Assembly (NCBI GenBank): GCA_903832205.1
Contig: CAILAH010000017.1
Coordinates: 1-35,927, forward strand
Source of the DNA: an uncultured Microcaldota archaeon
GTDB taxonomy: Archaea; Micrarchaeota; Micrarchaeia; CAILAH01
Direction: 5' to 3'
Length of the DNA stretch: 35,927 nucleotides
In this document: piece after piece, positions 14,796-21,612 of the stretch
Layout: the number at the start of each line of letters is the position of its first letter
Position numbering within the stretch: position 1 is the first letter of the stretch
Notes under the pieces: generated by a model
Databases searched by the model: none
Seen by the model: only the letters and a program-made list of their open reading frames with translations
What the model was told of the DNA's origin: nothing
Position numbers and translations under genes: made by a program

Positions 14796-16013
14796 ATGAA
14801 GCTTACTGACATGTTCATTTACTCCGTGAAATACCTCCTGACACAGAAGCTGCGCTCATGGCTAACCATCATTGGGATAGTTATCGGCGTAGCAACTGTC
14901 ATCTCACTTGTGTCCATAGGCGACGGGATAAGTGGGGATATCAATGCCCAGCTGTCCTCATTTGGCTCAAACAACCTGATGATTGTGCCGGTGAATGTTG
15001 AGGCCTCATCCTCAATCAGCTCTTTTACAAGGGGAGCCGCAGTGGGCAAGCTCTACGAGAAGGATTTTGAGAAAATCAAGAATACGCAGGGAGTGGATAT
15101 GGCAGGACGGCTGCTTCTGGGAAGGACCAGCGTGCAGTTCAAGGACAAGAGCATTACGGTGACGGTGCGTGCAGGAGATGCCAACATACTGAATTTTTAC
15201 CCGGATTTCTTCAAAATTGAGAGCGGCAGGCTTGCAACCGACAACGACCGCGGCGTGGCCATACTGGGCAGTGCAGCGGCGAATGATTTGTTTGGGAAGG
15301 ACAAAGTAAAAGTGAACAACATAATTTATATCGGCGGCAAGCCGTTTAGGGTAGTCGGGATTTTGCAGAAGGGCGGGAGCTCGCTTTCGCAGGACGATGA
15401 CCAGGCTATATACATACCAATAAAGGATGGGAGGGAGCTGTTCAAGTCAAGCATCCTTGAAAAGGAGATTACGATGATTTATGCGCGGGTCGAGGAGGGC
15501 GCGGACGTAAATGATGTGAAGGCAAACATTGAGCAGCAGATTGATGCCAATCACAAGGTGAACGCGGATACCAGGGATTATTCGGTCATCACGAGCGAAT
15601 TCATCATGAAAACGGTGGGCGCGATTACGGGGACGCTCTCATTGTTCCTCCTGCTCATATCCTCGGTTTCCGCATTCGTCGGCGGGATAGGGATTTCAAA
15701 CACCATGTTCATGAGCGTGCTGGACAGGACGAGAGAGATTGGCGTGCTCAAGTCACTGGGCGCGAAGAGGAATGAGATACTCATGCTATTCATCATGGAA
15801 GCAGTTATTATCGGGCTTATTGGCGGAGTCATAGGCGCAGGGATAGGCATCGGCGTCGCTGAGCTCATCAAGGTGTTCGGCGTGACGACTCTAATAAGCC
15901 CTGTGCTTATCACTGTGGCACTAGTTGCGTCGATGGTGATTGGCGCGGTTGCCGGCGCGGTGCCAGCATATAATGCATCCAATATCCCTGCAATAGAGGC
16001 ACTCAAGTACTGA
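14796..16013 (+). CDS. MacB/FtsX-fold ABC permease, second of a tandem pair
   Basis: A 405-residue permease, the same length as its upstream paralogue and aligned with it throughout. It has the N-terminal helix LRSWLTIIGIVIGVATVISL, the extracytoplasmic MacB_PCD domain, coupling segment EIGVLKSLGAKRNEILMLF, and a C-terminus NASNIPAIEALKY. Its ATG lies one base after the stop of the first permease. The duplication is old, as sequence identity is only moderate and is concentrated at the membrane helices and coupling loops. It is the last gene of the operon. The stop is followed by an AT-rich stretch and a hairpin-rich spacer before tRNA-Ser. Confidence 0.93.
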   Translation: MKLTDMFIYSVKYLLTQKLRSWLTIIGIVIGVATVISLVSIGDGISGDINAQLSSFGSNNLMIVPVNVEASSSISSFTRGAAVGKLYEKDFEKIKNTQGVDMAGRLLLGRTSVQFKDKSITVTVRAGDANILNFYPDFFKIESGRLATDNDRGVAILGSAAANDLFGKDKVKVNNIIYIGGKPFRVVGILQKGGSSLSQDDDQAIYIPIKDGRELFKSSILEKEITMIYARVEEGADVNDVKANIEQQIDANHKVNADTRDYSVITSEFIMKTVGAITGTLSLFLLLISSVSAFVGGIGISNTMFMSVLDRTREIGVLKSLGAKRNEILMLFIMEAVIIGLIGGVIGAGIGIGVAELIKVFGVTTLISPVLITVALVASMVIGAVAGAVPAYNASNIPAIEALKY

Positions 16014-16082
16014 CTTTTCGTTACATTTTTAATTAGCACCTGCCTAATAATTGCTGGAGCTAAACTCCCTTTTGCCTCGGTT

Positions 16083-16095
16083 GCCGGGGTTGCAG
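16083..16095 (+). repeat. Near-copy of the tRNA-Ser 5' end
   Basis: GCCGGGGTTGCAG matches GCCGGGGTGGCAG at 16167-16179 at 12 of 13 bases, 84 bases upstream. The following sequence does not fold as a tRNA. It may be a scar of partial duplication. Confidence 0.35.
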
Positions 16096-16096
16096 G

Positions 16097-16121
16097 CACA
16101 TATTTGCGTGAGCAAATTGTG
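16097..16121. repeat. Bulged hairpin with ATTTGC/GCAAAT arms
   Basis: CACA and ATTTGC (16097-16100 and 16102-16107) pair with GCAAAT and TGTG (16112-16117 and 16118-16121). One bulged T and a GTGA loop give a 10-bp stem. Confidence 0.5.
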
Positions 16122-16125
16122 TCGC

Positions 16126-16145
16126 CTTTTGCCTTTGGGCAAAAG
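16126..16145. repeat. 8-bp hairpin with TTTTGCC/GGCAAAA arms
   Basis: CTTTTGCC (16126-16133) pairs with GGCAAAAG (16138-16145) around a TTTG loop. The arms share the TTTTGCC core of the hairpin at 6167-6188. Confidence 0.55.
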
Positions 16146-16148
16146 AAC

Positions 16149-16163
16149 GGGAGCGCAGCTCCC
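16149..16163. repeat. 6-bp GC hairpin abutting tRNA-Ser
   Basis: GGGAGC (16149-16154) pairs with GCTCCC (16158-16163) around GCA. It ends three bases before the mature tRNA 5' end and may shape the leader for 5' processing. Confidence 0.45.
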
Positions 16164-16166
16164 TGC

Positions 16167-16292
16167 GCCGGGGTGGCAGAATCCGGTAATGCGCTAGACT
16201 CGAAATCTAGTGTCCGCAAGGACTTAGGAGTTCAAATCTGCATCGCAAGCGATGTCTATTCGCTTCGGGCAGCGAAAATCTCCTCTCCGGCG
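16167..16292 (+). tRNA. tRNA-Ser(CGA) with a T-loop intron
   Basis: A complete class II tRNA folds once a 42-base insert is removed. The acceptor is GCCGGGG with CTCCGGC (16285-16291), discriminator G at 16292, and no encoded CCA. The anticodon stem is CTAGA/TCTAG with loop CTCGAAA and anticodon CGA at 16201-16203. A long variable arm has GTCC/GGAC around GCAA. The T stem is AGGAG (16226-16230) with CTCCT (16280-16284). The T-loop is interrupted after TTCAAA (16236) and resumes with T (16279), which restores the canonical 7-base loop TTCAAAT. The mature tRNA would be 84 bases. Serine identity rests on the anticodon and the long variable arm. Confidence 0.9.
16237..16278 (+). other. tRNA-Ser intron at position 59/60 (T-loop)
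   Basis: The 42-base insert fits a bulge-helix-bulge fold. The outer helix is the T stem AGGAG/CTCCT. The 3-base bulge AAT (16277-16279) is at the 3' junction. The central helix pairs TTCA with CGAA (three pairs plus one A-C mismatch). A second 3-base bulge AAT (16235-16237) is at the 5' junction. The inner helix is CTGC (16238-16241) with GCAG. Cutting at the same place in both AAT bulges gives the mature loop. The interior also has CATCGC/GCGATG arms. Confidence 0.8.
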
Positions 16293-16320
16293 TAGGTTTA
16301 TTTTATGTGATGGTGATCTG

Positions 16321-17460
16321 ATGAAGGCGGTGTTTGGAAAAACGGTTTACACGGGCGATAAGTCTGCTGCTAATGCATATGTGGTTTTTGGCGATGATGG
16401 AAAGATTACAGAAGTCACTGCACAGAAACCAAAATGCGATGTGATTGGCGAATATGAAGTTGTCACTCCAGGGTTCATTGATTCGCACTCGCACATTGGG
16501 CTTGACAGGGCTGGCGAGCCGTTCGATGAGGCAGATACGAACGATAAGATGAACTCGCTAATGTTCACGCTTGATGCGTACGATGGATTAGTGATGGAGG
16601 ACAGGTCGTTCAAGGAGTCGGTTGAGTTCGGCGTGCTTTACTCCTGCGTCCTGCCGGGAAGCGGTAATATCGTGGGCGGAAAAGGCGCGGTAATCAGGAA
16701 CTTCGCAAAGGCGAAGGATGAGGCGTACATAAGGAGCGGCGGCATAAAGGCGGCGCTGGGCTGGAACCCCAAGAGCACAAATGAATGGAAGGGCGAAAGG
16801 CCAACAACAAGGCTCGGTGCGGTGGCAATGCTCAGGAATGCGCTCGAAAGCGGAAGGAAGATGAAAGAGCTTGTTGCGAAGGGAAAGAAGGAGAAGGAGG
16901 AGCTGGACCCCGCAGATGATGTCGTAATAAAGCTGCTTAACAGGGAGGAGAGGTTCAGGGTGCACCTGCACAAAGAGGATGACCTGAACACACTGATTAA
17001 GCTGAAGAACGAGTATGGCCTTGATGTGGTGGTTGAGCACGCGGGCGATTTCCACAGGAAGGAATCTTTTGACAGGTTCACCAAGGAGAACATCCCGCTC
17101 ATATTCGGGCCCATTGACAGCTTCCCCTATAAGGTGGAATTGGTCCACGAGAGCTGGAGGAATGTGAAATATCTGATTGAGAGCGGTGCAAAGTATTCAG
17201 TGATGACCGACCACTCAGTTGTATTGCAGAGGAATCTGTTCCTGCAGCTGCGGTTCTTCAGGAGGTTCGGGCTTTCAAAAGAGGAGTGCATCTCAAAGAT
17301 TACAAAGAACGCTTCGGAAATCCTGAAGATTAACGACATGGTTGGGACGCTTGAAAAAGGAAAGATGGCCTCATTGAGCTGCTGGAACGGCGACCCGTTC
17401 AGCCTGGATTCCTATCCCGTGCTGGTTTACGGCGAGGGAAAGGAGCTCTATAGCGAATAA
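16321..17460 (+). CDS. Amidohydrolase-family metalloenzyme, HutI-like
   Basis: A 379-residue amidohydrolase (imidazolonepropionase/COG1228-like group). A beta-sandwich N-terminus leads to metal motif PGFIDSHSHIGLDRAGE (about 50-66). Then come the ESVEFGVLYSCVLPGSGNIVGG segment, HLHKEDD (about 219), VVEHAGD (about 240) and MTDHSVV (about 297), which supply the expected His and Asp metal ligands. ILKINDMVGTLEKGKMASLS is the usual C-terminal motif returning to the sandwich. The substrate cannot be told from sequence, and no histidine-degradation genes are nearby. The frame extends up to 16252 inside tRNA-Ser; GGTGAT just before the ATG at 16321 supports the later start. Confidence 0.82.
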   Translation: MKAVFGKTVYTGDKSAANAYVVFGDDGKITEVTAQKPKCDVIGEYEVVTPGFIDSHSHIGLDRAGEPFDEADTNDKMNSLMFTLDAYDGLVMEDRSFKESVEFGVLYSCVLPGSGNIVGGKGAVIRNFAKAKDEAYIRSGGIKAALGWNPKSTNEWKGERPTTRLGAVAMLRNALESGRKMKELVAKGKKEKEELDPADDVVIKLLNREERFRVHLHKEDDLNTLIKLKNEYGLDVVVEHAGDFHRKESFDRFTKENIPLIFGPIDSFPYKVELVHESWRNVKYLIESGAKYSVMTDHSVVLQRNLFLQLRFFRRFGLSKEECISKITKNASEILKINDMVGTLEKGKMASLSCWNGDPFSLDSYPVLVYGEGKELYSE

Positions 17461-17479
17461 ATGTCGATTTTTTCTTTAC

Positions 17480-17507
17480 TAGTTTTCTCTTTTCCAAAAG
17501 AAAACTA
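17480..17507 (+). terminator. Hairpin downstream of the amidohydrolase
   Basis: TAGTTTT (17480-17486) pairs with AAAACTA (17501-17507), and CTTTT (17489-17493) pairs with AAAAG (17496-17500). The 12-bp stem has a 2-base bulge and a CC loop. It starts 20 bases after the stop and is followed by a T-run at 17517-17521. It probably ends the amidohydrolase transcript. Confidence 0.45.
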
Positions 17508-17547
17508 ACAGAAAGGTTTTTACGCCTAGTTTTACTTATTATACCAT

Positions 17548-18480
17548 ATGGGACTGTTTGACGGCAAGAAGCCTCCCGGAGAAAAGAAGGATGAGAAGAA
17601 AGCGGCAGCGAAGCCGCCATTTGCGGCACAGGCAAGAAAGCCGGAGCCGGACCTTATTGAGACCGTGCTGACAGATACAATTTTTGGGAAGGTAAAACTG
17701 TCAACTTCATATTTCAAGGAAAAGAAAAAGCTGAAGCTTGTTTTCAAGGAAATCACGGAGCTGCCAGATTGCGTGAAGACAATCATCCCGCATGTTGAGG
17801 GCGACAGGGTCGAGGGCGTTTATAGGATATTCATGGGCAACAGGCAGGTATGCACCAAGGTTGTGACGGATGCAAAGGGCAAATCCCGCGTTGAAAAAGC
17901 GCTTGAAATTCCCGTCGTGGAGTTCATCCCATCGTTCATGATAACACCCGAAGAGAAGGATGAATTGGCGGAGATACTCAAATACACAAATGAAAAGGCA
18001 GGCCTGCATTTTGAACTGGCGAAGCTCACTACTGTTGAGAGCATCAACGTGAGGGAAAAGCTTGGCAAGGCGAGAGTCTTGTTCAAGGGTGCAAAGGTAA
18101 GGTATGACTTTGACCTTAAAGAATTTAGCGGAAGGATAAAGGAAGTGCTGCAAACCGCTGAGGGCAACACTTACATTTTGGTTGTGGAGAAGCGCAACGA
18201 CAAGAATAAGGAGGACTCGTTCCTGCTCATTGAGCGCGGCAAAATCAATGTCGATGAGCCGGAGCATCTCCTGAAAGTCGAGAACCTGATTGATTTGGGC
18301 GCGCAGTTTACTGGGATGGAAAGGAGCCACATAATGGCCATGGGGCAGAAGAGCCTGGTGGTTGAGTGCGATGATGGATGCATTGCAATGATAATGCCAA
18401 TCGCGAAGAAGGAGAGCCTCAGCCAGACTTCCTATACAGGGGTTAACCCGGCAGTAAAGCCACCAGAAGAAACGGGATAA
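17548..18480 (+). CDS. Conserved-looking cytoplasmic protein of unknown function
   Basis: A 310-residue protein I cannot assign. Residues 1-33 are a Lys/Pro/Ala-rich, probably disordered leader (MGLFDGKKPPGEKKDEKKAA). The rest is mixed alpha/beta without a signal peptide or membrane helix. A charged middle segment (TPEEKDELAEILKYTNEKAG, about 132-151) precedes a beta-rich region with a YILVVEKRNDKNKEDSFLLI hairpin near 211-230. The C-terminus has two cysteines in a VVECDDGCIAM motif. A TATA-like GTTTTTACG (17516-17524) fits a leaderless start at 17548. It stands alone on the plus strand and converges on the HD gene with a 5-base gap. Codon use looks like that of neighbouring housekeeping genes. 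Confidence 0.75.
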   Translation: MGLFDGKKPPGEKKDEKKAAAKPPFAAQARKPEPDLIETVLTDTIFGKVKLSTSYFKEKKKLKLVFKEITELPDCVKTIIPHVEGDRVEGVYRIFMGNRQVCTKVVTDAKGKSRVEKALEIPVVEFIPSFMITPEEKDELAEILKYTNEKAGLHFELAKLTTVESINVREKLGKARVLFKGAKVRYDFDLKEFSGRIKEVLQTAEGNTYILVVEKRNDKNKEDSFLLIERGKINVDEPEHLLKVENLIDLGAQFTGMERSHIMAMGQKSLVVECDDGCIAMIMPIAKKESLSQTSYTGVNPAVKPPEETG

Positions 18481-18485
18481 CTTTT

Positions 18486-19640
18486 TTATTCGTGGCTATG
18501 TATGAGGCGCATCGCCTCCCTATGCACTTTCTCGCGCTTGTTTTCCGGGACTGCGACAAAGAAGAGGCGCTTCTTGTCGGATGCGTCCCTGATTGATGAG
18601 ACCACATCTGAAATCTCTGAGAGCTCGCGCTCCTTTGCGCCCCCAACGCGCACGTGGATTGGCTTGTAATTGCCGAACGTGTAATGCGATATTATCTCCT
18701 CGTGGGATATGCTGCAGGAGCCGCATATTTCCCTCTCGAATTTTTCAAGGAAAGAGTGCTTCTCTATCTGGGACTTGAGCTTGTCGGGGATTTCATAGCC
18801 GCGCATGAACACTGCCGGCTTGTAGAGGTTCCTGTTGAGCAGCCGCTCGACCAGGGGCGCAGCGCGCTTCGATTCTTTCAGGCGCATCAGGCATTCATAG
18901 TCAACCATGTCCGTGAACTCATCAAGCGTAAATACGCGGTCCTTGTACGCATTCTCGATTGCCTTGCGCAGCATTGCCGCGGCAATCCCCACGGTCTTGT
19001 GCTGATAGACAGTGGTGAACATCATGAACCGCGCGAGCGCAAGCGATTCCGCAACCTCAATGCCTTTCGTGCCGAGCAGGAGATGGTTGCCCTGTAATTC
19101 AACAGTATCAAGCAGGCGCTCGTAATCGATTTTTCCGTGCACCGTGCCTGCGTAATAGGAGTCGCGCATGAGATAATCTATGCGGTCGATGCCTAGCGCG
19201 CCCGCAATCATTATGCCCTTGCCTGCACCCGTAAGATAGCTGCCGACCTTTTTTGGCGACAGGCCGTGCTTTGATATTACGTCGGCGATTTCGCCCCTTG
19301 TCACCTTTGCGACCGAAAGGCCTTCGTGCGAGATGCCCTGCGACTCGAACAGGTGCTCGCTCTCATGGGAGAACGGCCCGTGGCCGATATCGTGCAGCAG
19401 TGCCGCAAGCACCAGCTCCTCATCGGGAGCTTCATTGCGCAGCTCGAAATAGCGCTTCGCAAGAAAGGAGACGCCGAGCGAATGCTCAAACCTTGTGTGG
19501 TTGGCGCCGGGATAAACGAGATAGGCCATTGCCAGCTGCTTCACGTAACGGAGGCGCTGGAATGCGGGGCAGTTAATCACTTCCGTTTCACAGTCGTTCA
19601 GCCGTATGTAATTGTAAAGTGCGTCCTTGAATAGTTTCAT
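18486..19640 (-). CDS. HD-domain phosphohydrolase (SAMHD1/dGTPase-like)
   Basis: A 384-residue HD-superfamily phosphohydrolase of the COG1078 type, related to SAMHD1 and bacterial dNTP triphosphohydrolases. INCPAFQRLRYVKQL (about 20-34) is the typical N-terminal motif. HTRFEHSLGV (metal His), LAALLHDIGHGPFSHESEHL (HD pair, about 79-98) and LGIDRIDYLMRDSYYAG (late Asp) make up the HD metal site. A dNTPase role is the family expectation; other nucleotide substrates are possible. The frame is open to 19679, but the ATG at 19640 (MKLFKDALYNYIRLND) with GGTG six bases upstream is the likely start. It is the last gene of the long minus-strand block. Confidence 0.88.
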   Translation of the reverse strand: MKLFKDALYNYIRLNDCETEVINCPAFQRLRYVKQLAMAYLVYPGANHTRFEHSLGVSFLAKRYFELRNEAPDEELVLAALLHDIGHGPFSHESEHLFESQGISHEGLSVAKVTRGEIADVISKHGLSPKKVGSYLTGAGKGIMIAGALGIDRIDYLMRDSYYAGTVHGKIDYERLLDTVELQGNHLLLGTKGIEVAESLALARFMMFTTVYQHKTVGIAAAMLRKAIENAYKDRVFTLDEFTDMVDYECLMRLKESKRAAPLVERLLNRNLYKPAVFMRGYEIPDKLKSQIEKHSFLEKFEREICGSCSISHEEIISHYTFGNYKPIHVRVGGAKERELSEISDVVSSIRDASDKKRLFFVAVPENKREKVHREAMRLIHSHE

Positions 19641-19703
19641 TTCATACACCGCACAGCATGCCCATTTGCGCCCGTGCAACGAACCAGCATGCCATTTGCA
19701 TAT

Positions 19704-20627
19704 TCACCCTACCAGCTCATACTTGCCGCGGGATTTTTCTATCACATCACCGCTCTCCAGCAGATAATTCAAAACGCCCCTGCAGAGAACCTCATCAATC
19801 TCCAGATTCTTGGCAAGCTCGGTTAATGTTGCGCGCTTGTTCTCGGAAAGGTAGGTGCGGAGCAGGGAATCCGCCTCCAGGTATTTTTTCGTGTGCATGA
19901 TGTAGTATTTGCCATCGAACCCCTTCATGCCCATCACCGCGCCTTTCTTAATCTTTTCCTGCAGGGTGCCTGAGATTGCGCGTGCAAGGTCATCATTTGA
20001 TATAACTACGAAACCGTCTTTATCGAGCACGCGGACCGCATCTGCAACCAGCTTGTACTCCTGCTGAGGCACGATGCGCTGCGGCGATTGCTCTTCGCTT
20101 TTCTGCGGAGATATCTTCTGTTCCTTTGGGACAACCGGCTGCTCCTCGGCCTGCAGCTGTGCCTTCGCAGGCGGCGAGGCACCAATGCCCTCATCAAGAA
20201 CCCTGCGCACGTAGCGGTAGACATCCCTTGGTATTGCATAAACGCCCTTGGCCTGGTATTTGCCGCCCTTGTAGACGCTCAGGATACCGCGGTCCACAAG
20301 CGACTTGAGCTGCTGCATCTCCTTGCCTGAAAGCATCTTGAGCACGTTCTCCGGGATGCGCTCCTCAAATTTCACAGAAGTGATTTTCCTGAGGAGTGAG
20401 AGGTCATCGCCTGTCAGCTCAACCTGCGGAAGCTCCGGCAGCTCGAGCGCCATGCGCACCTTCTCCTTCAAAAGGTCCTTGAAAGAGGACTTGCGGATTA
20501 CTGCAAGCACGCCCCTCTGCAGGGTGATTATGTAAACGTCATCTTCCCTGCCAAGGCCGGCGCCCTCAAGCTGCCTCTTCTTTACGAGTATTGCATAATT
20601 CTCGCTGTCATAGTCGATTATTTTCAT
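19704..20627 (-). CDS. Protein with two winged-helix-like domains and a Gln/Pro linker
   Basis: A 307-residue soluble protein of no family I can name. An N-terminal beta segment (1-45) is followed by a winged-helix-like region at about 70-140, including LSGKEMQQLKSLVDRGILSV. A low-complexity Gln/Pro/Glu linker spans about 150-190. A central alpha/beta part contains GFVVISNDDLARAISGTLQE. A C-terminal winged helix (about 255-307) has TLTELAKNLEIDEVLCRGVL and YLLESGDVIEKSRGKYELVG. This architecture suggests nucleic-acid binding or a protein bridge, but no catalytic motif is visible. Its ATG overlaps the stop of AMMECR1 by 4 bases, so translation is coupled and the two may function together. Confidence 0.8.
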   Translation of the reverse strand: MKIIDYDSENYAILVKKRQLEGAGLGREDDVYIITLQRGVLAVIRKSSFKDLLKEKVRMALELPELPQVELTGDDLSLLRKITSVKFEERIPENVLKMLSGKEMQQLKSLVDRGILSVYKGGKYQAKGVYAIPRDVYRYVRRVLDEGIGASPPAKAQLQAEEQPVVPKEQKISPQKSEEQSPQRIVPQQEYKLVADAVRVLDKDGFVVISNDDLARAISGTLQEKIKKGAVMGMKGFDGKYYIMHTKKYLEADSLLRTYLSENKRATLTELAKNLEIDEVLCRGVLNYLLESGDVIEKSRGKYELVG

Positions 20628-21316
20628 TCAGAATCCCCCGTGAATAGTGCCAATAGGAAGCCCTTCTTCGATTTCGCCTGCTTTTTCTGCTTGGCTGGTG
20701 CAGAAGGCTTTTTCGTTAAGTCCATCACCTGCGCGTTGTGCCCTGCCTGCACGAACACCCTGGTCTCATACATATAATAGCGCAAATCTTCCGCCGAAGC
20801 GGGAAGCCCTGCCTTGGAGCGAACTTTCTTGAGTGCGGCATCAAAGCCCAGTTTCATGTCATCAATATCGCGCGGGAGCAGGACGCCCGCATTGACGCCG
20901 CCCTCTGCGTAGAAGCCGTGCAGCCCGCTTGCGAACCGCGCCTTCGCCTCGGGCAGGCCGTCGGTTATGTCCTGCAGTTCCTTGATGAGCGTCATCTCAA
21001 GCGAGATGTCCGTTACGTCATCGATTATTATGCGCTCATAGCGCGGGTCCTCAACTGCCGCGGCAATCGCAGAGTCGACTGCCGCAAACATCAGCGGCCT
21101 GTCAGTATCTATAAGCCCCATGCAGCCGCGCACGTTCCCTTTCAGGTCCCTGTAGGCCACGAACACGCCGCAGGGCTTTGAGAGCCTTGGGCTGCGCAGG
21201 TTTGGGTACTGCACCACATGTGACGCAAAATAGTATGAGAGCGACTTGCGCACTGACTCAAATAGGGGTAGGAGATCTTCCGGCGTGACTGCATCGACGA
21301 ACTCCTTTGATGCCAT
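20624..21316 (-). CDS. AMMECR1-family protein
   Basis: A 230-residue AMMECR1-domain protein. The diagnostic LKGNVRGCMGLIDTDRPL (family form L-R-G-C-I-G) is near residues 58-75. YERIIIDDVTDISLEMTLI, the GLHGFYAEGG turn and LLPRDIDDMKLGFDAALKKV follow in family order. The last about 30 residues are a Lys/Ala-rich tail ending in a short hydrophobic stretch (GFLLALFTGDSE), not usual for the family. The biochemical role of AMMECR1 proteins is unsettled; they are widespread in archaea and eukaryotes. The stop overlaps the start of the two-winged-helix gene, and secG lies 82 bases upstream. Confidence 0.92.
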   Translation of the reverse strand: MASKEFVDAVTPEDLLPLFESVRKSLSYYFASHVVQYPNLRSPRLSKPCGVFVAYRDLKGNVRGCMGLIDTDRPLMFAAVDSAIAAAVEDPRYERIIIDDVTDISLEMTLIKELQDITDGLPEAKARFASGLHGFYAEGGVNAGVLLPRDIDDMKLGFDAALKKVRSKAGLPASAEDLRYYMYETRVFVQAGHNAQVMDLTKKPSAPAKQKKQAKSKKGFLLALFTGDSE

Positions 21317-21360
21317 AGAATAGGATAAACTGGGAAATATTAAAAGCTGTATGTTGGCGC

Positions 21361-21398
21361 CTTTCCCATTAAGATAATTTCATGGGCGTCTGGGAAAG
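21361..21398 (-). terminator. Hairpin directly after secG
   Basis: CTTTCCCA (21361-21368) and TGGGAAAG (21391-21398) are perfect 8-bp inverted repeats around 22 bases. The first arm begins at the base after the secG stop codon. It may mark the 3' end of the upstream transcript or a processing site before AMMECR1. Confidence 0.4.
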
Positions 21399-21557
21399 CT
21401 AACCTATCAGCGCGCGCAAAATTGATATTGTTATTATTATAACTACAGCCGCTGCAAGCACGTGCTGAGGCTCCACCTTAATGCCGCCGCCGCTAACATC
21501 GCTGAACCTCATAAGCCCTGCGCTCGATGCGGGTGTTGAAACTGAAAATTTTCCCAT
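21399..21557 (-). CDS. secG: Preprotein translocase subunit SecG (Sec61-beta type)
   Basis: A 52-residue gene, too short for ordinary ORF cut-offs. It begins MGKFSVSTPASSAGLMRFSD and continues with SGGGIKVEPQHVLAAAVVII, then a hydrophobic run to ILRALIG and a TAG stop at 21399-21401. This is the archaeal Sec61-beta pattern: a short cytoplasmic N-terminus, the A-G-L-M-R-F-x-D motif, the GGGIKVEP segment, and a single C-terminal membrane helix (about 33-50). It is the accessory subunit of the SecYE channel. It lies 55 bases after the 672-residue surface protein and before AMMECR1 on the same strand. A TATA-like element lies at about 21591-21603. Confidence 0.93.
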   Translation of the reverse strand: MGKFSVSTPASSAGLMRFSDVSGGGIKVEPQHVLAAAVVIIITISILRALIG

Positions 21558-21612
21558 ATATTCACGCTCTGGATATATAGTTAGAAAAATGAATATTTAA
21601 AAATTAAAGATA

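Larger units (their letters stand above)
16014..16166. other. Hairpin-rich noncoding spacer before tRNA-Ser
   Basis: No credible coding frame is visible. The 153 bases hold three tandem hairpins (16097-16121, 16126-16145, 16149-16163), two copies of CCTTTTGCCT (16068-16077 and 16125-16134), and a near-copy of the first 13 bases of tRNA-Ser at 16083-16095. An AT-rich TATA-like stretch lies at 16026-16036. None is visible 25-30 bases before the tRNA. Confidence 0.5.

Noticed and set aside
16083-16166. A second tRNA-Ser upstream of the real one
   Set aside because: Only the first 13 bases match; no anticodon or T arm can be folded.
16014-16166. Short CRISPR-like array
   Set aside because: The repeats are hairpins of different sequence and spacing, with no regular spacers and no cas genes.
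16252-16320. N-terminal extension of the amidohydrolase
   Set aside because: It runs through tRNA-Ser and its intron; the ATG at 16321 has a GGTGAT site and begins the family domain.
16588-17148. 186-codon minus-strand frame
   Set aside because: Opposite the amidohydrolase, with no start signal and no recognisable domain.
19641-19679. N-terminal extension of the HD phosphohydrolase
   Set aside because: The family motif begins soon after the ATG at 19640, which has a GGTG site; the extra 13 residues look non-coding.
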